DNA of 64,000 nt from Lichenostomus cassidix (taxonomy: Eukaryota > Chordata > Aves > Passeriformes > Meliphagidae): NCBI GenBank assembly GCA_008360975.2, contig CM039184.1, forward strand, positions 69,853,056 to 69,917,055, in the 5' to 3' direction. The position numbers and the translations under genes were made by a program. Of the stretch, positions 22,456 to 33,700 are shown one piece after another (position 1 is the stretch's first letter; every line of letters starts with the position of its first letter). Below the pieces are notes generated by a model. The model ran no database searches, was not told the origin of the DNA, and saw nothing but the letters and a program-made list of their open reading frames with translations.

Positions 22456-25400
22456 ATTTGGAGAGAAGAAAAGCCCAGAGGAGCACCTGAAGTGACAGTA
22501 TGAAGGAGCTTCCAGAGGATAGGCACGTGGAAGGATTCAGGGACTGTATAAAAAACATGGAAATAGAAGTTTTATTAAATTCTTTATAGTTATTTGTACC
22601 CCAGGCATTTGGGCTTGCTTTTGGATTTAGCAAGAACTTTTGTGCAGCTGAACATGCATAATATTTTGACTGAAAAATGCATCTTAGGTTAAGAGGTATC
22701 CCTGCTTGTGGTGTTTTTGACTGGCAGGTATTCCTGTCTCACTAGGAGTCTCATAATGAAACAAACAGGGTGTATATCAATACATATGCTCCTGACAGAA
22801 AAACAGTCAATGTAATGGAAATAGTTTATATCCCAGAAGAGGTTTTTCTGTCTGAGAGATTCCAGAACATGGCAATGGACATTTTTCATCTTTGCAGAAG
22901 CTTTGAAATATTTCTTGTTGCAGTTGTCTCTTTCTCCACCCCCCATTTTTTCCCTTTATAATCATCTCTCCTATTGAATGTGCATCTCACCAGGAAGAGG
23001 CTTTGCAATATAATGAGCTGCAGTGCCACCAATAATTAATGCCATTCAACTTTACAGCCATGATTTCCTATTTTCTTTCATCTTTGGTAGCTATTTACCC
23101 CTGTGCAAAGTGAGTACCACACTAACAAATCAGATTGCCTCTCAATTTACATATATACAATGTCATTGCTTAGGAAAACAGTACTTACATGAGTAATTGA
23201 ACAGTTAAACAGCTGACTTACCATTTGCATCTGCAATCACAATAATGGCTTGCATAAACTAACTGTGCAATTGTGCGCCTGTTTTTGTGTATGCACCTGC
23301 CTTATAGTTCTCTTCACCTCTGTTGTACATATATTTATGAAAACGTGGCAGCTAATGTGCTTTGGTGCCCATTTCTGGTTTTTATTTAAAAGACGGCACC
23401 TCTGTCAACACCAAATTTGCAATTATTTTGGGTCATTTATTCAATTGATGTATAGTCTGAAATAAAGATAGCAGCTTATGGTTTATCACATCTTTTCTCA
23501 CCAAATTTAAAAAAAAATAATAAAAGGAAAAATGAGAATGAAGGAATTTATTTGGATTTCTCTCAGCCAGTTACTGAAAAAGATCAATGTATGACCACAG
23601 AGTAAAGCATACCTAACTGGCAAAATTATACAGTATTGATGGCAAAAACTTACTAATAAGTGGTTTTAAACAGTCAAGATCTTAAACAAACATGCACATT
23701 GTTTATCTTGCAAAGCACTTACATAGCTGGCTAAATGCTGTTTCTTTATTTGGGCTTAAGAAACACTGTCAGGGGAAGAATTTGACCCTTTAAGGTGTCT
23801 TCTATGTCTCATCTAGGTCTGTTATGCATTGCAAAGCAATTGTCAGGGTGAGTGCTGTGTGCTAACCCTGTCTCTAAGCACGCATGCTAAATCAATTCAA
23901 AGAGATAAATTATTTGTTCAAAAAGCAGTATCCTTGCTTTTGCCTTCATGTCTGAAAAGCAACTGAAATAACACAGATTTCTGGACTTATGTGGGGATTA
24001 TACAGTACATTAACTTTGTTCTTATCCTCGGCAGCAAGGTGAATTTAATCCTTTTAGGGTGCATACAGAGGATGCTTTTTGATCTACTGTGTGTTGCTTC
24101 ATTATTGTTGCTAGTAATAATGCTATCTGTAGTATGTAGATACTAGTTTAAAGTCTTTTGCATCTTGTCTGTCTTTCCCTGTAGAAAAGAAATTTGAAGA
24201 TCTGTTTCAGATATTTTAATTCCCACAATAAACCATCAAACTCGACATATTCTATAATGATTCCAGACATGCAAAGCACTTTACTAATTAAGTTTATTTT
24301 TGGATAGATATGGACTTGAAGCAGAATTCTTCATAAAGAAATCAAATGTAACTCCTGTCAGTCTCTTCTGTTTTGCACATCACTGTTCAGGTAACTTCAG
24401 TCAGTGCTGATGTCATCAGTCAATGGCAAAACATAAAACACTTGTTAGCTGAATCACAAAATTTCTTTCACATGACAGTGTCCCTTTAAGCTACCTCTAA
24501 TTATCTTAACTGTGCTGACAAGATATTACATTTTGCATAAAAAGATTTCAAAACTGAATGCTAATACAATATATTTTCTTTTTGCAGATGATATTGAATC
24601 TGAATCCTACTTGAATGACATCATGTACTGCATTCATGTACTGAATAGAGAAACTAATTCCATATGGAGTACACTTACTGCAGATGCCTTCCCATTGAAA
24701 ACGAGATACTCTGCATTTACAGTTTTGTGAAATGTTCTAGTTTCAAATTAATTATAACGGGGAACAAAGAAGTCCATCTACAGGAAAAATAGCCCATTGT
24801 TATGAAGACTATCTCCAGTGTAGCAGCAGCTCCATTTGAACAAGTACTCACTGATTCTTTGGGGATATAGCAGCTCTTGCCAAGATATGTAGCAGGTCTG
24901 AAGGAAGCTGACAGGACAAACTGAAATGCAGTGGCAGCTTATATAAATAGAAAAGAATTATATAAATATTAATGGACATTAAATAGAGTCATGACCAGCC
25001 AATTTACCTACACCTTGTAACACAAACTGACCACACCTGTTGGTTTTTTTTTTTCCCCAAAGGAAGAAATGTCCATAAGGCTCATTACTTTATATAAAAA
25101 GTCTATACAATTATACTGATATGCTCAGATAATACTGCCAGGAAAGAGTGTTGATTAGTGGCTTGGTCAGTGGACTGATATTCAGATAATCCAGGTCTTA
25201 TGTCCAAGATAAATTGGTGTCTTGTCCAGTTGTTTAGCATCATTGTCTTAGTTTCTTCTGTTTCAAAGAGGGAAATAATACCATTTATCTTGCACAGTAC
25301 CTAAAGTACTCTGGATCCTTTTGAGAAAACAGGCTATCCATGAGGCTTAGTACTTTCATTGAATCCTTGCATGCATTTTTAAGTCCTTTTAAATTTATTT

Positions 25401-25989
25401 TTCTTTTTATTATGATCAAGCACAGCATGATAAAATGCTCACTCAGTAAGAAGGTTCTCTTAAAGCAAAGGGATTTTGTCCTCCCTAAGATCCCAGCAAT
25501 ACAAATTGGTAGTTTACATTAGACTGAAGACTGTTCCTAATTGGCATCTGATTTTCCAGATCTCAGTTTGTGTAGCTTTCAGGAGAGAAATTCTTCTTTC
25601 CTAGGACAGGCTTATTGCTTCAAAGTGAGGCTTTTGCAGCTTCCTCACTTTTGGATCTTATGTATTTGTTTGTCCTATTGATAGATGAAAACTGATGCTC
25701 TTGGACAATCATTACTCACTTGTAACTTCTTAAAATCTCTCAGCTCCACATGGGTATTTTTTTTGTGATAAAGCATGGTGTGCATCTCTCAGATTGAAAA
25801 TGAGAGTTCTAGAAGAGTGTAAAATAGTAAAATGAAAGTAAAAATAAGCTAGTTTATAATTTTTATTTTATTTTTTTAGTATTGAAAAAATTAGGAATTT
25901 TAGAGATCTTCTTTAGAGATCTTCTTTCTCAGATTTGTCTAAGAATACAAGATGCTCACTGAGGTAAGAAAGCATTTCTTGACTCTTTG
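22456..25989. other. gene-free AT-rich stretch
   Basis: No supported gene or repeat family. A good-looking 3' splice acceptor occurs at 24586-24587 (see findings). T- and A-rich runs are common. Confidence 0.45.
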
Positions 25990-26380
25990 CGCACTTTTGC
26001 AAAGGGACTGTGTCTCCATCTTCTCTAAATCCTTTCATTAGGCTGTAGCTGTGCAGAGCAAGGAGATCTCCCCATAGCTTTCTCCTTCTAATGCTGAACA
26101 AACACAGCTCCTTCAGCCTCTCATAAATCACGTGTGCCAACTCCCTGTCTGTTTCAGTGTCTTATCTCCTGAACTAGTTGCTGCATGTCAACATCTTTCT
26201 TATCTCAAGAACCAAAACTCAATTGCAGTACTACAGATGCAGTCTCACAAGTGTCAGATAAAAGAGAATTGTCAATTCCCAGGACCTGTTGTCCATGCCC
26301 TTGATAACACAACCTGGTGTGCAACTGGGCATCTTGTCTGCAAGGGCAAATTTTTGTTCCATTTCCATGTTCATGTTTGT
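25990..26380 (-). mobile_element. diverged CR1 LINE fragment
   Basis: In reverse complement this is an old CR1 piece. The 'gctgaacaaacacagctccttcagcctctcataaatc' block lies at 26092-26130. The 'actacagatgcagtctcacaagtg' block (26229 onward) corresponds to 'acaggacttgcagtgtggcctcaccagtg', and 'caactgggcatcttgtctgcaagggc' follows. It is heavily mutated. Confidence 0.6.
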
Positions 26381-27252
26381 TACGGAACTGAAGTTTAATG
26401 AGCCAAACTCACATGAATTGCAGATTTATTTCAGCATTAAAAAAACCAACAAAAAACCTCCACGACAGAAGACCCCTACATAATAATCTTTGATAAACCC
26501 TAGACTGCAGGGTGGCTACTGTATAGGGATTACATGTTATCTTGCTATTTGCAGGCCATTTGAGATGAATGGGAAGTAGATGGCGTGTTTTAAAAACAAC
26601 AGATGAAATTGGAAGTAACTGAGAGGCTGTGTTTCATGATTCATGTATTGGTAATCTCAAGATAAAATGTCATCTCTTTGTTCATGTCAGCTACTCAAGA
26701 ATAACTGAATCAGAATCTCTGGGTTTGTCAGTCCAACATGTTATTCTATTCCTGACCACAGAACTAGCAAGTTCAATCTCGAGATGCAAACTGAAAGAGA
26801 AAACCTGAGATGCTGCAACACCACAAAAATATTTTTAGTCCTATATTTTACAGAACTGCTCAAGCACTTACGACATGAGAATGTCAATTTTTAAGTCAAG
26901 CCTGAAGTTGAGAGTTGGTCTTGACATAACTCAAGGAATTTGGCAACCAGCAATAAATTCAGCTTATAGAATGCTGAACTGTACCTAATATATTTAAATT
27001 CAGTATTTTCACTACCTTAGAATTTATTGCTCAACTTCCAGTACAAGTAACATTTAGCATAACTCTCCAGCTTTTTTATCACAGGGGCCTGATTCATGAC
27101 AACTCTAGTCTACTCTTTAAATAATATCTCTCTGACTGTATTCTTGCTCTCTTTTTGCTTATTATTTAAAATTTGTGAGACAAGAGACAGTACAACCCTA
27201 TAATTACCCCTGTTCTTGTTTGGCAACTTCCCATTCATTTTCCCAATAAAAA
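26381..27252. other. gene-free stretch
   Basis: AT-rich and unrecognised, with nothing to annotate. Confidence 0.45.
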
Positions 27253-28324
27253 TGTGTTAGGTTGTTCTTGGCTGGGTGCCAGATGCTCACCAGAGCCCCT
27301 TCATCAGCTGGACAGAGGAGAGAAAATGCAACAAAAACCCCATGGGTCAAGCTAAAGACAAGGAGATTTTGCTCACCAGTTACTGTAATGGGCAAAACTG
27401 GCTTGACTTGGGGAAAAAATTGATTTATTTTTTGCTGATCAAATTAGAGTGGAATAGTGACAAATAAAACCAAATCTTAAAACATCTTGCCCTCACCCCT
27501 CCCTCCTTCCTGGGCTCAGCTTTGCTCCTGAATTCGCTGCCTCCTCCCCTGAGCAATGCACTTGGATGGGGAACAGGGGCTGTGGTCACCTCATCACACT
27601 TTGTCTCTGCTGCTCCTTCCTCCTCAGGGACAGGACTTCTCACACTCCTCCCCTGCTCCAGCGTGGGGTCCTTCCCACAGGAGACAGTCCTACAGTCCTC
27701 CATGAATGTCTCCCACATGAGCCCTTTCCATGGGCTGCAGTTCTTGAGGAACTGCTCCAGTGTGGGTCACTTCCATGGGGTGCAGTCCTTCAGGAGCTCC
27801 AGGGTGTTCCTCACAGGGTCACAAGTCCAGCCACAAAACCTGCTCCAGCATCATCTCCTCTTTCCATGGGGCCACAGGTCCTGTCAGGAGCCTGCTCCAG
27901 CCCTGGCTTCCCATGGGGTCACAGCCTCCTTCAGACATCCAGCTGCTCCAGGCTGGGCTCCATGGGCTGCAGGGGCACAGCTCACTGCCTCACCATGGCC
28001 TTCACCATGGCCTGCAGGGACATCTCTGCTCCAGTGTCCACAGCACCTCCTGCCTCTTCTTCACTGGCCAGGATGTTCCTCTCACATATTCTCACTTCTC
28101 TACAGTTTCAGTCGTGCAGCTTTTCTCCCTTCTCAACTCTGCTATCCCAGGGGAGCTACCAACATCTCAGATGGGCTCAGCTTTGGCCACTGGTGGGTCC
28201 ATCCTAGAGCCAGCTGGCATTGGCTCTGTCAGACATACAGGAAACTTCTGGCAGCTCCTCACAGAAGTCACTCCTGCAGCCCCCCTGCTACCAAACCCTG
28301 GCCATACAAACACAATAAACCCCA
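27253..28324 (+). mobile_element. GC-rich LTR-like interspersed element, about 1.07 kb
   Basis: A sharp GC-rich island in AT-rich DNA. It opens TGTG..GG.TG..CTTGGCTGGGTGCC and closes near an AATAAACCCCA, giving TG...CA ends. Inside, the nonamer CTGCTCCAG or its close form recurs near 27653, 27752, 27840, 27892, 27943 and 28026, commonly in the form 'ctgctccag..tggg....ccatggg'. The pattern closely matches an interspersed element I remember from bird, especially songbird, intergenic sequence, which I take to be a solo endogenous-retrovirus LTR. I cannot name the family. A 274-codon plus-strand frame (27522-28346) comes from low stop-codon density and has no recognised domain. Possible short target duplication: aaaaa before, aaaag after. 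Confidence 0.6.
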
Positions 28325-29770
28325 AAAAGCTATTAAATTTATTTGACTAACAAACTGCACATTTTCCTTAAATATTTCTTTATTTCTTATCTTAGCAGTG
28401 TTTACACTGGAATGTATTCATAAAATCAGACCAGAAGTCCATTTCATCAAGTATTTTTTTTCTCTACTCAACTACATATTGAACTAAGAGGCGTAAAAAT
28501 AAATTATATAGGATATTGTTCTGATCAAATTTTAATCCTAAATCTGTGAAAGTAAGTAAAAGAAAGTTTTTATAGTATCAAGGATTATATAGACACCATC
28601 AGATTTTGAGGTAATTTTACTCTGAATCCCTATTGTCTTTCTGTACATCTAAATTTTCTTCAGTTTCAACTTGTCTAAACCCAATTAATGCAAATTTTTG
28701 TCTTCTCCAAGCTTTCTTATTTATTCCCTTTTTACACTATTTTAAAATAAATTGCACAATTGAATCCTTCCCAAACTGTTAACACCCACTGTGCTAACAC
28801 CTAACCCTTTCTGCACATAATTTGTCATTAAAGTCCCATGGGAAAAATGATTCTATCACATAAGGCAGTTTAATTTCCTGAGTATCTTCTCCTAGACTTT
28901 TAAAATATTCAAGGAGATTTTTTTTCATTCCTTTTTGTACTTTCAGCTGATAATTCTTCAAAAGTTCTAAATAATTAAGAGGGACATGAGTTTCCACTAG
29001 CAAAGCTATCTGACTTCAGGAGAAGTTATCTTATTCTACATATTTAATACTTAGAAACATGATTTAAAAAATTTATACAACACTAAAGTTACAGACACAG
29101 TTCTGTAATTCTAGACATCAGCCATATGTCAGAAGTAAGAGGAATCTGACTCTACTTATGCTTTGGCATCCAACTGATGTGGTTACAGTTTTCCAAACAG
29201 CTCTGATCTCAGACTTGTGTGTATCACTTAATTCCATTACATTTAGGGTTCATATACTCCCAGTGACAGTCTATAGGTTGTCTCTGTCTGTAGCAAGGCA
29301 CAGTGTTTGTGTATCTACCCTTCTCTTGGGCTGTATACAAGCATCTACATATCTTAATCATAGATGTAGGCCAGTAAAAATAATATTTTTCATTACTAGC
29401 AAAAAGTCTAGGAATGTGGGTTCTTAGAACTTGCCTGGGCTTGTCATAGCCTGAGCTGATTTTGGCTTGTTATAGAAGTGTGTAGATGTGTTTGGTAACA
29501 AACATCACCCTTTTCTATTAATTGGGACAAAGAAATAAGGTTTCTTTCAAGCTCCTTTGAGTAAGGCTCCCATACTCCCTACTTCTTACAGAAGCCTGTA
29601 ACCGTTGACTTTAGGACCTGGAGGAGCATTGTAAAAGTGCAAGTAGCATTAGAGACAAAGGGTAGGAACTAGGAAGACAATATATAATTTCCAGTGGTAT
29701 TATCCTGTAATACTTATAATGGATGGAGTATTTTGATTACACACTAAAATATAATTGGATGAATAATAAA

Positions 29771-29810
29771 TTCATAACCATTTATATAAATTCATAACTA
29801 TTTATATAAA
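29771..29810. repeat. 20-bp tandem duplication
   Basis: Two adjacent 20-base units of the form ttcataacYatttatataaa, differing at one position (c/t). Confidence 0.9.
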
Positions 29811-30659
29811 GTGATCCCTTCTTTTTTCCTGATAACAAGATTTTAGTATAAAACTTGAACAAGCTTGTCAAAAGCTCACTATGTGCATGCTAAGCTTTGA
29901 GAGCTTAAGCATTTTCATTGACACTAAAAGGGACAGTCATGTTCAGTTACAGAGGTGCTCAAGTTTGGGTCTTATTTACTGAACCTTAAAGGATATATCT
30001 TCCTTCTTGGTGCTGACTTTTCATGGAAATACACCTTTACTTCTTGCCAGTGCCAAATGTTGCTGTTTCGAATGCTGGAGTCACCCTAATGAATAGTATC
30101 TGAGCTTAATCACCTGACAAATTGCAAGAACTATTTTTCTTCTAATGTCCTAACAACACTATCAGTGTTATTCCTGCTTTTTATCTTAATTTCTTTATTC
30201 TTCTGTCTTTGTTTCAGTTATTATAGTCTCATTTGCTCTCCCTACCCTGACATTCTTTGATATACAATCATTATAAATCATGGACAGTTTTGTAAAGTTC
30301 TGATGTTTTTCCCATTATACTACAGTTAGTATCTCACTACAAATGTTATGTCAGATCCCTCGTGTTTGCAAAGGATGGTTTCATTCAACGCTGTGGAAAT
30401 GGCAGGAGCAGAAGAGACTTTTCATCATCAGTCAGAAGGAGTGAGCCCAGACTGCATCATGGTGCTGTGTCAGTAAGCAAAATGTGCCTTGCTGTTGTTA
30501 TTACTGTGATATTTATTTTGCTGTGGTTACTGAACTGCAGTTGAGGAGGAATCAGGATCAACACTTACCTGAAGTACCAAACCAGGGTCCAGCAGGTGTT
30601 TAGTATACTCCTGTGACCCAACAGCAAAATATGTGCACTGTTCCCTCTGAAACTGTGGG

Positions 30660-30705
30660 AAAGGAGAAGTTGCAAACACAACTTCTCCTTTTTTTTTTTT
30701 TTTTT
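30660..30705 (+). repeat. perfect 12-bp inverted repeat followed by a T-run
   Basis: AAAGGAGAAGTT and its exact complement AACTTCTCCTTT flank an eight-base loop (gcaaacac), and a run of T follows immediately. It has the form of a stem-loop with oligo-T. No RNA gene is recognised upstream. Confidence 0.7.
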
Positions 30706-33700
30706 CTTATTCTTTATTAAGAGGATACCTTTTGCTACAGAGAAGAATTCCATCACTGAGTATTTTTCATCCCAAGGATGTTAAATGTTTTACATATGCC
30801 CAGTTTCTTCCTTGCTTGTGGATTCTTTCCCAGTGAGATTATTTACCAGGCAGATGTAAATACTCAAAAAAGACAAGCAAGAAAAGTAGTGATGACATTG
30901 AGGGTAGGTTACAAAGGCACTGAGTATCTGCACATTGCATTTGGAATTGTTGCACAGTGAACATGCTGTGGTTGTTGTGGAGGTCTTCTTTTAAGTGAAA
31001 TGCTGCTGTTGTAAGGGAATCCAGTGTTGCTGCTGAACATAATGCCCCCTTTTATCAATACTATGTACATGTTGTGGTTACACCGTGCACAGAGGTCTCT
31101 TATTGATTTTAAACACAGGAAATATGGCAGAATACAGAGCACTGGATCTAGAAGACTTCTGGATGCTGTTACCCAATTAACTAGGAACAATTAACTTGTT
31201 TTACTGAACTTTTTCTCTTCATCAGTTTTAGAAAATTCTTAGCAGTACTGCAGATTGACCTCCTTTTATGCCCAGGGACATCTCATAACATCATAGTTCC
31301 TGAGCAACTCTTTATTTATGAATTCTTCATAATTTGAATGAAACTGTCCTTGTTTTAGTACTTGGAATTGTCAAAATGTAGAGAAAAATGGGTGTATGCC
31401 TTCAAACTTCTAACCAAATCTAAAACCTCCATGCAATATCAGCAGCAGAGATAATCCATGTATGATCTTCCACATGGATGTTAAATATCTTCTTTCATTT
31501 TCATACTGTGATGCAGATTTTTCCTCTTGTTCAGTGCTTTTGGGTTCTTTTAGGTTGCCTATTTGTTGGGAGTTTTGTAGTGCTCAGCCTCTGTTACTGT
31601 CATGTGGTTTATTTGCTAATTCCTCCTTAGATGGAGTTTCTGCATTCCAAAAGCCCATGATCTTCAGCATTCCTTTTTTTCTATTATTTTTTAATTGTTG
31701 ATAGAAGACAACAAATGAGGTAAAATGTCTTTTTAAATGTCACTGATGCATTCACCATACACAGTCTAGGAACTGTCAGTTTAGATTTGCACCAACTAGA
31801 CCCCCAGAGGAATTCTATGACAGAAAGTAAGCTGTGAGAAGTAAACACCTTCTAACTATCTTTTTTGTTTTTCTATATAATGGAAAACATCAGTGGATCC
31901 ATTTTTTGTCCAATTTAGGTAATGGCAGAGCTTGAATATCCGTTTGTAGGGCTGGCTAGTTGCATCTGTTTCAGAGATGAAAATAAAGTTTAAGAGACAA
32001 TCAGTGAAGGAGATTGCATGTCTACTCCCCAGGACCTTTCTCTTTTATAACGATCTTCCAGCTTGAGCAGAAAATAAGAAATATGAGATTTCCTGTACAG
32101 TAGAAGTATTTGAAATGTTGCACCTTAGAAAACTCCAACATGGAGCTCCTAAAACATTTATGATCACTCTCTGCCAGCCCTGTTGTGGTTTCTCTGCAGC
32201 AAGGCTGGCCTGGGCAGGCAGCTCCCACTGAAAGCACAGGAAGCACAGCAGGGAGGCCTGGCAGCACTGTTAATTGTACAGGTAAACAATAGTTTAGGAG
32301 AGCTCTGGTTTTTTGGTGGGTTGCCAAAGGAATGGGGAAGTGACATCACGGCAGTGAAAATTCCTGAGCTGTCTGCAGGCTGGAATGATGTGAGATGGAG
32401 TTCTTAGCAGTGGAATGACTTGAACATCTGCAACGAGGTTTTTCTCAAGGAAAATGACAATTCAAAGAACTCCCCTTCTTGAAAGAAGTGTACAGACTTC
32501 AGCAACTTCCTTCCTTCCTTCCCCTTCTCCAGTGCCCACAAATATTTTTATTCCCCAAAATAAAGTCATGTATTAAAAGTCTAATATGTTCTATTCTATA
32601 TCCTCAGGTGGTTGACCTACACGCTGATTAGTTTAGTCCAATGTACCATAAATATTTAATTGTTTATATAAAGTAGAAGATCTTCATGTGGGGGTGAAAA
32701 AAAATAGCACCTCTGAAATTCCAGTTCCTAGAGAGCTGTAAGGAGAAAGAAGTTCCATGCATTACAGGAAGAATAAGCAGATCATGCATTTGGAATGAAA
32801 TTTTTTATTCTGTGCAGGCCTGTTAGCTTTAATGATCTAAACACCTCTAAATAACTCTTGTTCAATTTCATAAGTTTATTATATTCAGAAGCTTGGGGAT
32901 TTTCTTCTTTTTTTTTTTTTTTTTCCTAGATTGCCAGGGCTTGCTGTTCCTAGACATCTGTATACTGCAGGACACACAGATGTTAATGAGAGAGGTTGAT
33001 GTTCTGCCTCATGTGCAGTCCCAATACCTTGATCCAGTCCTAGAACTTTGTTATTCAAAAGTTCCTGCAGAAACGGCAAAGTTGAATGTATTTATTAAAT
33101 TCTGCAGGTTCATAATTTGCCTGCTTATACTTTCTGTGTTTTCTACAGACCTTTCTCCAATAAAAGGTTAATTTTTTAAAGTCACATTAGAGCCTAAACT
33201 AGCAAAGACACTGAAGCTTTACAGATATTGGGATATCTAATGTTATGGTTGGGTGCCCATGTACTGAGCCTCACTGCAATATGTAATTACATTCAGTAGG
33301 AGACTCAGAAGATTTAAAAAATCTTTCTGCATTTGAACAAATGAAACTCATTTCTCCTAGAAAAGAATGTATTGAACTCTTGTCTTTCTGAAGAAATAAA
33401 ATCACAAAGAATGATTTATACAGATTTCCCAAGTGCAAATGTTGATGAAGCTCCTTAAGCTCCCTGAACATCACGGCAGTCACACTGCTGGTCACAAAAT
33501 TGCTTACAAATCGCTGGTCACATCCAGCCCCACAGCCATCTTGGCTTCTCTCAACTTCCATGACCAAGAGGTTTCTAACTCCTTGCAGAGAGCTGTAAAG
33601 AGCTGCTATTGTGGTTTGAGTTGTTATTCTGCAGTTGCCAGAATTGTGGCTATATTTAGCTTTTCTGACACACTGCTGAGAAACTGGGTGACCTGCCAGT

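Noticed and set aside
27522..28346. 274-codon plus-strand open frame, longest after HS3ST1
   Set aside because: It lies inside a GC-rich repeat element, overlaps two other long frames on the same strand, and has no domain; low stop density explains it.
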